Assembly (NCBI RefSeq): GCF_007747795.1
Contig: NZ_CP036275.1
Coordinates: 6,006,001-6,070,000 of the forward strand
Direction of reading: 5' to 3'
Length of the DNA stretch: 64,000 nucleotides
Source: Maioricimonas rarisocia
Lineage (GTDB): Bacteria > Planctomycetota > Planctomycetia > Planctomycetales > Planctomycetaceae
Shown in pieces: positions 17,634 to 26,167 of the stretch. Both the position numbers and the translations under genes were made by a program. How positions within the stretch are numbered: position 1 is the first letter of the stretch; every line of letters begins with the position of its first letter. The notes under the pieces were generated by a model. That model searched no databases, was not told where the DNA came from, and saw nothing but the letters and a program-made list of their open reading frames with translations.

Positions 17634-17809
17634 GAGAACACCGTTGTCGGTGATTGAACTGACGGGATGAAGAGGCGTGAGCTTGAGCGGCAACAACCAC
17701 TGTTCTGAGTTCAGAAAGTCCACCAGCAATTCTCGTAGTCAGTCGTGATGCCGCCCGGCCCTCGGCGAATCTGCCGGACTTCCGGACGAACACGGCCATA
17801 ACGCCCCAT

Positions 17810-18076
17810 TCATCCGTTCCCTGGGGGAACAGCCCCCGGCGCGACCTGGGGCGTCGCTGCGCCGTAGTCGCAGTCGAGCAGAATCCGTTCCCCACACTTG
17901 CAGGTGACTTCGATCTGCGTGACGGTGGATCCGTTGCGGTGCAGGCGGATCTGCGGCTCGTCGCACTGGCCGGCCGCCGCTCCGATCACCACCGGCGTTC
18001 CATGCAGTTGAACGTTCGCCCCGGAAAGAATCGTGGCGGTTCGTCCGCTGCGTTGCTCGCTGAAGTTGCCGGTCAT
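17810..18076 (-). CDS. Small cysteine-containing protein, function unknown
   Basis: An 88-residue protein with no signal peptide. The core VTQIEVTCKCGERILLDCDY contains a Cys-x-Cys pair and a third Cys, and an earlier Cys sits at AAGQCDEP. The spacing could make a small metal site. Codon use and the position 46 bp after fliA, on the same strand, support it as real. The C-terminus is Gly/Pro-rich. The family is unknown to me, and a regulatory or adaptor role for FliA or the flagellum is speculative. Confidence 0.65.
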   Translation of the reverse strand: MTGNFSEQRSGRTATILSGANVQLHGTPVVIGAAAGQCDEPQIRLHRNGSTVTQIEVTCKCGERILLDCDYGAATPQVAPGAVPPGNG

Positions 18077-18122
18077 GTGATCTGTCCTGCCGTGATCGTT
18101 ATGGGAGTTGCCAGTAGTGTTT

Positions 18123-18827
18123 TCAGCCGAGCCTGTCTCGGACGATCTGCCCCAACTGCAGTTCGGCCCGGGCCAGCAGTCGGGACACGCCCGATTCGGT
18201 CATGTCGAGGACGGCCCCGATTTCCTTGAGCCGCAGATCTTCGGAGTAGTACAGGGTGATGACGATGCGTTCCCGTTCGGGGAGCGACTCGATCGCATCC
18301 GCGAGGACCCGCTTCTCTTCGTCGCGGTCGAGGGCCACTTCTGCCGCTTCTGCAGTGTCGGTCGAAACGCCTGTGTGGAGTTCGTCCTGCCAGGAGTCGG
18401 GATTGAGCAGTCGAACCGCCTGCAGACACTCCTCGACTTCTTCGACGGTCAATCCTGTCTGTTCGGCGAGTGCTTCCGGTGTGGCCGAGTTTTCGAACTC
18501 GAGCGAGGCGGCTCTGATGCGTGCCCACCGCTGCGCCATGGTCTGCGACAGCGGGCTGTTTCGCCGGAGTTCATCGAGGACCGCGCCGCGGATCCGCGGA
18601 TAGGCATAAGTGGTGAATGCGACTCCCCGTGCGGCATCGAACTGAGTGGCTGCCTCAACCAGCCCCAGAACGCCCGCCGCTTCGAGGTTTTCCAGATCGG
18701 TTCCCGCGGGCAGGTCGCTGATCAGCTTCCCGACGACGTGGCGGACATACTCCAGGTGTTCGAGTACGAGACGGTCCCGGTCTCCCTTTCGTGCCGCATC
18801 CCGATATGTCCGCAGGGCAGAGTCCAT
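18123..18827 (-). CDS. fliA: Flagellar sigma factor FliA (sigma-28)
   Basis: A 234-residue sigma-70-family protein with the FliA layout. Region 2 is DLENLEAAGVLGLVEAATQF followed by FTTYAYPRIRGAVLDELRR. Region 3 holds the helices around EALAEQTGLTVEEVEE. Region 4 is LPERERIVITLYYSEDLRLK followed by EIGAVLDMTESGVSRL, a helix-turn-helix. The RGAVLDELRR segment is diagnostic of flagellar and sporulation-type sigma factors. It should direct late genes such as flagellin, fliD and flgM and be held by the FlgM-like protein at 5813-6115. It lies downstream of flhA with only a 70-aa membrane protein between them. Confidence 0.94.
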   Translation of the reverse strand: MDSALRTYRDAARKGDRDRLVLEHLEYVRHVVGKLISDLPAGTDLENLEAAGVLGLVEAATQFDAARGVAFTTYAYPRIRGAVLDELRRNSPLSQTMAQRWARIRAASLEFENSATPEALAEQTGLTVEEVEECLQAVRLLNPDSWQDELHTGVSTDTAEAAEVALDRDEEKRVLADAIESLPERERIVITLYYSEDLRLKEIGAVLDMTESGVSRLLARAELQLGQIVRDRLG

Positions 18828-18887
18828 GACTGGCTTCGTCGATTTCCCTGTAGCCCAGGAATGCCCGAAGGCACCCGCGACTTCCGG

Positions 18888-19100
18888 TTACTGGTCCGAA
18901 CCGTCAGAAACAGTGTTCCAGATGGCTTCGAGCAGTGACGTCAGGCCGTAGACGATCGCGGTCGCAACCATCGCGCGGACGAGAATTGTCTCCGGGGCCT
19001 GCTGCACAACGGCACCGGCGAAAGTCGCTACGCAGAATGCCAGCAGTCCCGCAGCGGCTCGCCACGGTTGGCGTCGGTCGTGTTCGCGATCCAGATCCAT
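18888..19100 (-). CDS. Small two-helix membrane protein between flhA and fliA
   Basis: A 70-residue protein with a charged start (MDLDREHDRRQPWR) and two hydrophobic segments, about 15-32 and 40-58, giving a small hairpin membrane protein. It lies 52 bp after flhA and 60 bp before fliA, in the same direction. In many bacteria this interval holds flhF and flhG, which are absent here. There is no recognisable family. It might assist export-gate assembly or localisation, but that rests on position alone. Confidence 0.6.
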   Translation of the reverse strand: MDLDREHDRRQPWRAAAGLLAFCVATFAGAVVQQAPETILVRAMVATAIVYGLTSLLEAIWNTVSDGSDQ

Positions 19101-19152
19101 TTACCCAGGCCCGTTGAAGTCTCGAAGACAGTGTCCAGACGGCGCGGCGGCG

Positions 19153-21333
19153 TCAGGCGACGGCGGCGCGCGACTGGGATAAGGTGCCCGGTGGCCCGAC
19201 AGCAGTTCCGCCCGATCCCCCGGCATTGGTCGACTCGTAGACCTGGTCCAGCCGGACAAGCCCGGTCGGCTGGATCATCAATTCATCGGGAACCTCCTGG
19301 TAACTGATAAACCCCAGTTGCGGGACCGCCCGCTGCAGGATCCGACGAAGCGGACGCCGCAGGGAACGATCCGAAAGAATGGCCAGCGGCTGCCCCTGAC
19401 GTAGCGAGTCCTGGCACATCGTGCCGACATTCGCGATCAGCTTCTCGAGCGGGCCCGGCGGCAGTGCCAGATGCCCTTCCCGAATCGACTCCCGCAGCCG
19501 CGCCTCCAGTGCCGGGTCGAGCGCGATGATTCGCAGTCGCCCCTCGGCATCGCGGTACCGTTCGCACACAAGAGTCCCCAGGTCGCCCCGGACACGATCG
19601 GTCAGGTCCTCCGGCGTCTTGCAGTTCGGCCCGTGATTGACGACCGACTCCAGGATGTACGCCATGTCCGAAAGCGGAATGTGTTCTTCGGCAAGCTGCA
19701 CGAGCACCTGGTGCAGCGTGCTCATGCGAACCGTTTCGGAGCGAACTTCCTCGACCACGGTCGGCGCGAACTCCTTGACATGGTCGAGCATCTGTTTGAG
19801 GGTTTCCCGTGTGATCAACTCGTGACCGTGCTGCTTGAGCACTTCACCCAGGTGGGTGATCAACACGCTGATCGGGTCCACGACCGTTGCCCCGAGCGAT
19901 TCGGCCTGACGGCTGATGGATTGCGGTATCCACTTCGCCGGGAGTCCGAAGGCCGGTTCGGTCGTTTCTTCTCCAGGAAGATTGACGTCGACATTCTCGG
20001 GCAGAATCGCCAGCTGATGATCGAGCCGGAGAGTGCCCGATGCGACCTGCCGTCCGGCCACGAGGATCCGGTACTCTTCGGGACGGAGTTCGAGATTGCT
20101 GCGGACCCGAATGGGTGGGATCCACAGACCGTTGTCGGTCGAGAACTCGCGTCGCAGCGTCGTGATCCGTTCGGCCAGCCCCTTCTGCCGCTTCGTGTGA
20201 ATCAGCGGGACCAGACGGGTGCCGACTTCGACATTCGCCCGGTCGGTCAGCAGAAACTCGCGGAGGTGCTGCTCGTCATCCGGTTCCCGTGAGGGAGACG
20301 GACCGTCCCCGTCGTTCTCCGGTTGAGGCGCCGGCTTCTTGAGCTGCTTCCGCCGCGACGACAGCATCATCAGCATACCGGCCGACATACCGATGAACGG
20401 CAGCTTCGGAAGCCCCGGGACGAGTGCGAGCAGTCCGAGGATTGCCGCTCCCGCCCACAGCGGACGCTCGTTCCGCAGCACCTGGGTGCCGATTTCCTGC
20501 CCCAGGCTTTCGTCCGAGGTAGCCTTGGTGACGAGGATACCGGCGGTCGTCGCGATGATCAGTGCCGGGATCTGCGAGACCAGTCCGTCACCAACCGTCA
20601 GGATGGCATACGTATAGGCCGATTCGCTGAAGTTCAGTCCCCGGCTCAGGCCGATCACGATCCCGCCGATCAGGTTGATCGCCGTGATGGCCAGACCGGC
20701 AATGGCGTCGCCACGCACGAACTTGCTGGCACCGTCCATCGCTCCGTAGAACTCGGTCTCGGCAGCCAGTTCGCGGCGGCGGGCACGGGCTTCTGTATCG
20801 TTGATGGCGCCGGAACCGAGTTCGGCATCGATCGCCATCTGCTTGCCGGGCAAGGCATCGAGCGTAAATCGGGCGGCCACTTCCGAGATGCGGCCGGCAC
20901 CTTTGGTGATCACCACAAACTGGATCACGACCAGGATCAGAAAGATCACCAGCCCGACCACGAGATCACCGCCGACGACGAATTCGCCGAACGCCGTCAC
21001 GATCCGCCCGGCATCGGCCGAGAGCAGGATCCGCCGCGTCGTCGCCACGTTGAGCGCCAGACGAAACAGCGTCAGCAGCAGCAGCAGTGACGGGAACACC
21101 GAGAGTTCGAGTGCCCGCTGGGCCCCGAAGGTGACCAGCAGCAGCAGGATCGTCACGCTCAGATTGACCGCCAGCACCAGGTCGAGGACGAACGGCGGCA
21201 GCGGGATGATCATCACCAGCAACACGCCGAGCAGACCGACTGACAGCAGCGTTTCGCTGTGCTGCAGCCAGGCAAAATTTGCCGTCGCTTGTTTGCTGTC
21301 CTCGGTGGCCATGGGTGGCTCGTGTTCCTTCAC
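19153..21333 (-). CDS. flhA: Flagellar export gate protein FlhA
   Basis: A 726-residue FlhA, the large ion-conducting gate subunit of the flagellar type III export apparatus. The N-terminal half has about eight transmembrane helices and the FHIPEP signature (LFRLALNVATTRRIL, then VITKGAGRISEVAARFTLDA with LPGKQMAIDAEL). The C-terminal half is the cytosolic nonameric ring that docks substrate-chaperone pairs. A Pro/Asp-rich linker joins the halves near residue 335. The start is GTG at 21333 (AAGG just upstream) or ATG at 21312. It sits between fliP and the small membrane protein gene. Confidence 0.96.
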   Translation of the reverse strand: MKEHEPPMATEDSKQATANFAWLQHSETLLSVGLLGVLLVMIIPLPPFVLDLVLAVNLSVTILLLLVTFGAQRALELSVFPSLLLLLTLFRLALNVATTRRILLSADAGRIVTAFGEFVVGGDLVVGLVIFLILVVIQFVVITKGAGRISEVAARFTLDALPGKQMAIDAELGSGAINDTEARARRRELAAETEFYGAMDGASKFVRGDAIAGLAITAINLIGGIVIGLSRGLNFSESAYTYAILTVGDGLVSQIPALIIATTAGILVTKATSDESLGQEIGTQVLRNERPLWAGAAILGLLALVPGLPKLPFIGMSAGMLMMLSSRRKQLKKPAPQPENDGDGPSPSREPDDEQHLREFLLTDRANVEVGTRLVPLIHTKRQKGLAERITTLRREFSTDNGLWIPPIRVRSNLELRPEEYRILVAGRQVASGTLRLDHQLAILPENVDVNLPGEETTEPAFGLPAKWIPQSISRQAESLGATVVDPISVLITHLGEVLKQHGHELITRETLKQMLDHVKEFAPTVVEEVRSETVRMSTLHQVLVQLAEEHIPLSDMAYILESVVNHGPNCKTPEDLTDRVRGDLGTLVCERYRDAEGRLRIIALDPALEARLRESIREGHLALPPGPLEKLIANVGTMCQDSLRQGQPLAILSDRSLRRPLRRILQRAVPQLGFISYQEVPDELMIQPTGLVRLDQVYESTNAGGSGGTAVGPPGTLSQSRAAVA

Positions 21334-21378
21334 GTTGCCTTAAAGGGAAGTTCCATCAACTCGGTCGTGGCCGCGTCG

Positions 21379-22062
21379 TCAGCCAAAGCTCAGACTCAGC
21401 GCCCGCACCACCAGTTGCCAGCCATCGACCAGCACGAACAGAAGCAGTTTGAACGGCGTGGAAATGACGACCGGAGGCATCATCATCATGCCCAGTGACA
21501 TGAGAATGACCGAGACCACCAGGTCGATCAGTACGAACGGCAGGTACAGACAGAACCCCATGATGAAGGCCGTCTTCAGTTCACTGGTCACGAACGCCGG
21601 CACAAGAACCCGCATGGGCGTCGATTCGGGAGATTCCAGCCCCTCCATCCCGGCAAGATCCACAAACAGCATCAGATCCGACTTGCGGGTCTGCGTGATC
21701 ATGAAGGCGCGCAGCGCATCCGATCCCGATTGCCATGCCTCGGCTCCGGTGATGGTGCCGTCCAGGTAAGGGCCGACCGCGTCGTTCTCGATCGCACGAA
21801 ACGTGGGTGCCATCACGAACAGCGTGAGGAACAGCGACAGCCCGAGAATGACCGGTGTGGGAGGGATTTCCTGTGTCGACAGGGCCCGCCGCACGAAGGA
21901 GAGCACAATCACAATGCGTGTGAATGCCGTCAGCGTCACCAGCGCCGACGAGATGAACACCATGCTGCCCAGGAACAGCGCCACCTTGAGCTGCGGTGAG
22001 AGCTGCTGGAACCCCTCGGATTCCATGGCCCGCTGCACGATGGTCGGATCCTCGAAGATCAT
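21379..22062 (-). CDS. fliP: Flagellar export gate protein FliP
   Basis: A 227-residue FliP with four transmembrane segments and the family signature region SELKTAFIMGFCLYLPFVLI, plus FTRIVIVLSFVRRAL early on. FliP, FliQ and FliR form the core export channel, with FliP contributing five copies. The cleavable signal peptide of enterobacterial FliP is not obvious; the protein starts with an amphipathic MIFEDPTIVQRAMESEG. The start lies four bases after the fliO stop, so the two are probably translationally coupled. Confidence 0.96.
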   Translation of the reverse strand: MIFEDPTIVQRAMESEGFQQLSPQLKVALFLGSMVFISSALVTLTAFTRIVIVLSFVRRALSTQEIPPTPVILGLSLFLTLFVMAPTFRAIENDAVGPYLDGTITGAEAWQSGSDALRAFMITQTRKSDLMLFVDLAGMEGLESPESTPMRVLVPAFVTSELKTAFIMGFCLYLPFVLIDLVVSVILMSLGMMMMPPVVISTPFKLLLFVLVDGWQLVVRALSLSFG

Positions 22063-22065
22063 TGC

Positions 22066-22911
22066 TCAGGCCGCCTTTCCCGTTTCGGGATCGGCCGCGA
22101 GCGGCTGCGATCGCAGAAGTTGCAGGTGCGAGTCGGCAGACGCCGTCGGTTCGTCCGCTTCCTCGGGAGCTTCGAACCAGTTGGGCAGCCCGGTGACCGA
22201 CTTCACGCCCGAACCGTCCAGCGCGACAAGAAACTTGTGCGAGTCGATCTGGACCAGTTGCAGCGAGCTGCCCGCGGCGATGCGCGTCGTCTCGAGAACC
22301 TGAATCCGCCGCGAGCCGACAGGTCGCTTGGGACCGTTCGGAGAGAAGCGGCGCAGGATCACGACGATGAACACGGCGCTGAGAAGCAGCGTGACCAGTG
22401 TCCATTGGATGATGCCCAGGATGTCCACAGGAAGACCCTCGTCGAATCGGGCCTGCTCGAGGTCGGAGACCCAGGGATTCTCCGCCGTTTGTGGCTTGTC
22501 GGTCCCGGTGTTGGAGTCGACCGGGCCGCCTTCGTGGTGCGGCGGCGTGTTCGGCGTCAGCGGGGCGGCAGTCGGTGGATGAATCGGTTGCGGTTCGCCC
22601 GGAAGCGTCGACCCGTGGCGGTAACGGATGTCAGTGGTCGACGGCCCCTCGGTTGGTGTCTGATCGGGTAGTGCCGCCCGCCATGGATCGTCGAACTGCG
22701 AGGGGGTGAACAGCGGCTCGGGCGCTTCCGGGAATGGCTGTCGCCGCTGAAGCGTCGCCGATGTCAGGCTGACCGGCCCGGACGTCGTTCCGAGAGCCCG
22801 GGCCGTCAGCAGCGGCGGGAGGTCGTTTCCGTACGTCGAAACCGCCAGCAGCATCACCGCAAGGGCGGCGACGACTGAAACGGTCGGTATCGGGGGACGC
22901 ACGAGAACCAT
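22066..22911 (-). CDS. fliO: FliO-like export apparatus protein
   Basis: A 281-residue protein with an N-terminal hydrophobic segment, a long periplasmic-type Pro/Thr-rich linker, one strong transmembrane helix (about 165-185, IIQWTLVTLLLSAVFIVVIL) and a cytosolic FliO-like domain (RRIQVLETTRIAAGSSLQLV, then HKFLVALDGSGV). FliO is a scaffold for assembling the FliP ring and is always next to fliP, as here. The start at 22911 is supported by GGAG seven bases upstream; the frame extends to 23010 without support. It is longer than typical FliO because of the N-terminal extension. Confidence 0.85.
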   Translation of the reverse strand: MVLVRPPIPTVSVVAALAVMLLAVSTYGNDLPPLLTARALGTTSGPVSLTSATLQRRQPFPEAPEPLFTPSQFDDPWRAALPDQTPTEGPSTTDIRYRHGSTLPGEPQPIHPPTAAPLTPNTPPHHEGGPVDSNTGTDKPQTAENPWVSDLEQARFDEGLPVDILGIIQWTLVTLLLSAVFIVVILRRFSPNGPKRPVGSRRIQVLETTRIAAGSSLQLVQIDSHKFLVALDGSGVKSVTGLPNWFEAPEEADEPTASADSHLQLLRSQPLAADPETGKAA

Positions 22912-23038
22912 GACAGGACTCCGGCCCGCTGGCTCGGATCGGATCTCTCGGGGTGGGGACGACGAATCAGAGAGGTGTGACTGTGACGACATCAGTGCTC
23001 GTGTCAGCACAGGCGCGACGGAGCACGCCGTGAGGCAC

Positions 23039-23515
23039 TCAACTTGACGGAACCGTCTTTGCTGCGGATGCCGCAGCGCCCGCTTCGTTTCCGGCAGACG
23101 AACCGGAAAGGGACATCAGCGGCGAATCATGGTCGACCGGTTCGATTTCTGTGACACGGACGGCGTAGCGATCCCCGACGACGACCACTTCGCCCCGCGC
23201 CAGTCGCACGCTTTGTGCAACGATGTCGACCGGTTCGTGGACTGATCGCGTCAACTCGACGACGGCCCCCTCGCCCAGTTGCAGCAGTTCGCCGATCGAC
23301 ATCGTCACGCGTCCCAGTTCGACGGACACGGTGACGTTGACGTCGTAGAACCGCTTGATCGGAAGGCGTCCGGTTCCGGACTGCGACCGGCTGGTTTCCG
23401 AGAACTCCACCGGCCGGACTTCCGGCGATTCGGCCCCTGCGGAAATGTCGTCGACCGGATTGGGCGAGACCGGAGTGGTTTCGCGCTGCCCGGGATTGTT
23501 GGCGGGTTCATTCAT
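23039..23515 (-). CDS. fliN: Flagellar motor switch protein FliN
   Basis: A 158-residue FliN with a disordered N-terminal 50 residues and a SpoA (surface presentation of antigens) domain at about 52-128 (FYDVNVTVSVELGRVTMSIG, VVELTRSVHEPVDI, ARGEVVVVGDRYAVRVTEI). FliN forms most of the cytoplasmic C-ring and docks FliH-FliI. The start at 23515 is chosen because GAGGAG lies six bases upstream, overlapping the fliM stop. No clear CheY-binding motif is visible in the N-terminal tail. A Ser/Ala-rich C-terminal tail of about 25 residues is extra compared with E. coli FliN. Confidence 0.95.
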   Translation of the reverse strand: MNEPANNPGQRETTPVSPNPVDDISAGAESPEVRPVEFSETSRSQSGTGRLPIKRFYDVNVTVSVELGRVTMSIGELLQLGEGAVVELTRSVHEPVDIVAQSVRLARGEVVVVGDRYAVRVTEIEPVDHDSPLMSLSGSSAGNEAGAAASAAKTVPSS

Positions 23516-23526
23516 GGCGTCGCTCC

Positions 23527-24402
23527 TCATTGATCGACGGTCGTCTCGATTTCGAATCCCTGGCGGGAGCCGACGCGGCGAGGCACGCCCGTCCACTTTG
23601 TCTGGTCGCCGATGAAGGCGGTCAGTGACCGGCTGATCGGCTGGTCCAGAACCAGGATGTCACCTTCCTTGAGGTTGGCGACCTGTGTCATCGTCAGCTC
23701 CGCCCGCCCCAGTTCCACGACGACCTCGACGGGAATCCGTTCGGCCAGCGCCATCATGTTGGGGTTGGGAGCACGATCGACCACGTCGGCAACGACGGCG
23801 CCTTCGTCTTCGATCAGTTCTCCGAACTCACGCTGCGGCAGCAGCCAGATGCATTCCTCGGTTCCGAATCGTGATTCGATGCTCAGCCGGGTGACAACGA
23901 GTGTTTCATCTGCATTGAACAGTCGCGACCGCCTTGGGCGGTCGATTGTCGGGCCCAGGCGGGTGACGATGGGACGCGGCCCCGGCCAGGCATCGCTGAG
24001 CCCGTCCGCGAGCCGCTGCAGTGCCAGTTCGACCATCGACATCTCGACCGACGTCAACTCGCGATCTTCGGGCCACTCCTCTCCGTCCATGTCGAGCATG
24101 TCGGCGACCAGCCCGAGCACCTGTCGTCGCGACAGACTGAGCAGGGTGGCCACAGGTGTGCGACCGATTCTGATCTCGACCCCCAGTCCGGGATCGGGCA
24201 GAGCCCGCAGAGCGGCTCCACAGAACATCGGCTCGCTGCTCACCCACTTCAACGAAGCCGGATGAGCGAGGATCGATGTCCAGTATTCCTGCACCAGGGT
24301 GAGTGATTCGGTCTGCCAGTTCGTCAGCGCCTGCCAGATCAGCTCCGGTAGCCGCCGCGGATCGTGGAAATCCAGGCGTGACAGCCGCGGGGGATCGGTC
24401 AT
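23527..24402 (-). CDS. fliM: Divergent flagellar motor switch protein FliM
   Basis: A 291-residue FliM. The C-terminal SpoA domain is clear (IPVEVVVELGRAELTMTQVA, then LKEGDILVLDQPISRSL). The middle domain is recognisable but diverged. The N-terminus begins where other FliM proteins reach the first helix of the middle domain, so the usual LSQ-EIDALL CheY-binding peptide and its linker are missing. The GGxG motif that contacts FliG is also not seen; the equivalent region reads ADMLDMDGEEW. The ATG overlaps the fliL stop as ATGA. It should still build the C-ring, but how it is told to switch is unclear. Confidence 0.9.
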   Translation of the reverse strand: MTDPPRLSRLDFHDPRRLPELIWQALTNWQTESLTLVQEYWTSILAHPASLKWVSSEPMFCGAALRALPDPGLGVEIRIGRTPVATLLSLSRRQVLGLVADMLDMDGEEWPEDRELTSVEMSMVELALQRLADGLSDAWPGPRPIVTRLGPTIDRPRRSRLFNADETLVVTRLSIESRFGTEECIWLLPQREFGELIEDEGAVVADVVDRAPNPNMMALAERIPVEVVVELGRAELTMTQVANLKEGDILVLDQPISRSLTAFIGDQTKWTGVPRRVGSRQGFEIETTVDQ

Positions 24403-24917
24403 TGGACGTTGAATTCCTCGAACAGGACGTCGTGGATGCGATCGAATCCGTCGGGGAACATCACAGTGTTGAACTGATCCCGGATCTCACGCCGCAACAT
24501 GTTCTGTCCGGCAGCACCGCGAATGCTGTCGAGGTCCTTGTCCGACAGGTGGCTCAGCAGCCAGTTCCGCAGAATGAGCTGCCGCTTCTCCAGCGCTTTC
24601 TTGATCGCCTCTTCTTCATCCTTGTTGATCTGCAGCGAAATCTTCAGCCGCAGATAGCGGTTCATCCGCCCCTCGTCGAGATTGACCGTGACCTCGCCGA
24701 ATTCGAGGAACATCGCCTTCTCGGGGGGAAGCAGTTCGTAGTAGTCCGCTTTCGGTTCCGTTTCATCCGACTTCGTGGCTTCGGCTGTCGGCAGAAAGAA
24801 CGGAACTGCGAACCCTGCCGCGGCTGCCACGAGTCCGACGGCAATCCAGCCGATCAGACCCGGCCCGGACGGCCTGGCAACCGCGTCGTCCTGTGTTTGC
24901 TGAGGTTCGTCCGCCAT
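24399..24917 (-). CDS. fliL: Flagellar basal-body-associated protein FliL
   Basis: A 172-residue single-pass membrane protein with a transmembrane helix at about 22-42 and a periplasmic FliL domain (FLEFGEVTVNLDEGRMNRYL, then LRLKISLQINKDEEEAIKKA, and RDQFNTVMFPDGFDRIHDVL). FliL surrounds or supports the stator units. The start at 24917 (MADEPQQ) is supported by CAGGAAA upstream; an extension to 24977 is unlikely. It heads the leftward operon fliL-fliM-fliN-fliO-fliP-flhA, and its stop overlaps the fliM start. Confidence 0.93.
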   Translation of the reverse strand: MADEPQQTQDDAVARPSGPGLIGWIAVGLVAAAAGFAVPFFLPTAEATKSDETEPKADYYELLPPEKAMFLEFGEVTVNLDEGRMNRYLRLKISLQINKDEEEAIKKALEKRQLILRNWLLSHLSDKDLDSIRGAAGQNMLRREIRDQFNTVMFPDGFDRIHDVLFEEFNVQ

Positions 24918-25322
24918 CCATCCGTTTCCTGTGGTCGGTGTTTTCAGACGCTCGTCGAAACCGCGGCCCGGTTGCATGAGACCGCCTTGTCTTCAGTTCG
25001 TCGTTTGCCATGTCAAACCTTGAGGGTTGTAACGGTCGCGACGGCTTTTCGGCCGAGCGGAGGTTTCTCTGGGGGGACGATCCGGGCGGGAAGGAGTGGT
25101 TTCCCTCCTCGCATGAGTGATTTCATTCGCGGCTGGAGGGGGCCGACTTTGCCGGTTTCCGCCGGGCAACAGAGTCATCCCTTCCGCCGCAACGGAACGG
25201 TTTTCCCGGTCGACCCGTACGATCGCTACGACACGCAAAGTCTTCCAGATCGTTGTAAGTGAATCCCCCGCCGCGAGTTCCAGCCGGCAGATTCCGGGGC
25301 ACCGGCCGCCGCAATCGACTGC
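24918..25322. other. Divergent intergenic region fliL / flgF
   Basis: About 500 bases lie between the two divergent starts, with no supportable gene. The fliL side should carry a promoter for the leftward operon, but I found no good sigma-54 or sigma-28 match on the minus strand. The flgF side carries the sigma-54 candidate listed separately. A near match at the GGGGCACC around 25295 has the wrong spacing. Confidence 0.45.
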
Positions 25323-25338
25323 GGGCATGCCGGATGCA
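25323..25338 (+). promoter_or_regulatory. Candidate sigma-54 promoter for the flgF operon
   Basis: GGGCATGCCGGATGCA matches TGGCAYG-N4-TTGCW at 10 of 12 fixed positions, with GG and GC ten bases apart. It is 84 bases upstream of the flgF start, at the head of the rod, ring and hook-filament junction operon. Confidence 0.6.
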
Positions 25339-25421
25339 TTACTCAGCCGGCCGGAAGTGGTGCGGCCTCAGTACGAAGCAGCGCCGACCTGCGGCGACGA
25401 ACCTGTCAGGGACGAACGCGG

Positions 25422-26162
25422 ATGATCACCGGTGTGTACAGTGCGATGACGGCCATGGACGCCGCCGCCAGCCAGCACGAAGTCATCGCGCAGAACCTCG
25501 CTCACGCACAGATGCCCGGCTATCGCCGGATGGCCGCACGGCACCAGTCCTTCGAAGCGGCGCTCGACGCGGAGCAGCAGGCTGCCTATTCACGCGAATC
25601 GATGGGCAGCGGCGAGATCGACCGGGTCATCGACTTCAGCCAGGGGACAATGGAACGGACCGGTCGCACGCTCGACTTCGCGATCCACGGCGAGGGCTTC
25701 TTCGTCGTCGACTCCCCCGATGGCGAAGCACTCTACACCCGCAATGGCAGTTTCCATCTGAACGGCGACGGCGAACTCATCACCGCCGAGGGGCTCAACG
25801 TCCGCGGGGCCAACGGAATCATTAACGTCCCTCCCGACATCGACACCGGGAGTCTGTCACTGCTCCACGACGGCACACTCCGTGCCGGCGAGCGGGAGAT
25901 CGGCCAACTCGCTCTGGTGCAATTCGAGGACAAGTCAGTCCTCGAACGCCGGGGGGTCACCCTGTTTGCAGCCCCACCCGCGGTCAATCCCGGTCAGGGG
26001 GGCGTTACCGTCGTCCAGGGAACACGCGAACGCTCGAATGTTCAGCCGGTGCACGAACTTGTCCGGCTGATTGCTGGTATGCGGCAGTATGAGGCAGCAC
26101 AGAAGACGCTGCAGAGTCTGACCGACGCCGTCAAAGACCACATCCAACTCAATCAGGGATAG
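25422..26162 (+). CDS. flgF: Flagellar rod protein FlgF
   Basis: A 246-residue rod/hook-family protein. The N-terminus (GVYSAMTAMDAAASQHEVIA, then QNLAHAQMPGYRR) and C-terminus (RERSNVQPVHELVRLIAGMR) carry the shared coiled-coil regions. The inner domain shows LDFAIHGEGFFVV. Its position directly before flgG and its length close to E. coli FlgF (251) identify it as the proximal-rod FlgF rather than FlgG. The N-terminal SGMxxqq-type core is less conserved than in flgG next door. The two genes are five bases apart. Confidence 0.9.
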   Translation: MITGVYSAMTAMDAAASQHEVIAQNLAHAQMPGYRRMAARHQSFEAALDAEQQAAYSRESMGSGEIDRVIDFSQGTMERTGRTLDFAIHGEGFFVVDSPDGEALYTRNGSFHLNGDGELITAEGLNVRGANGIINVPPDIDTGSLSLLHDGTLRAGEREIGQLALVQFEDKSVLERRGVTLFAAPPAVNPGQGGVTVVQGTRERSNVQPVHELVRLIAGMRQYEAAQKTLQSLTDAVKDHIQLNQG

Positions 26163-26167
26163 ATGAG

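Noticed and set aside
25295-25312. GGGGCACC...CGC sequence upstream of flgF
   Set aside because: The spacing between GG and GC is eleven rather than ten, which sigma-54 does not tolerate. A better match lies at 25323-25338.
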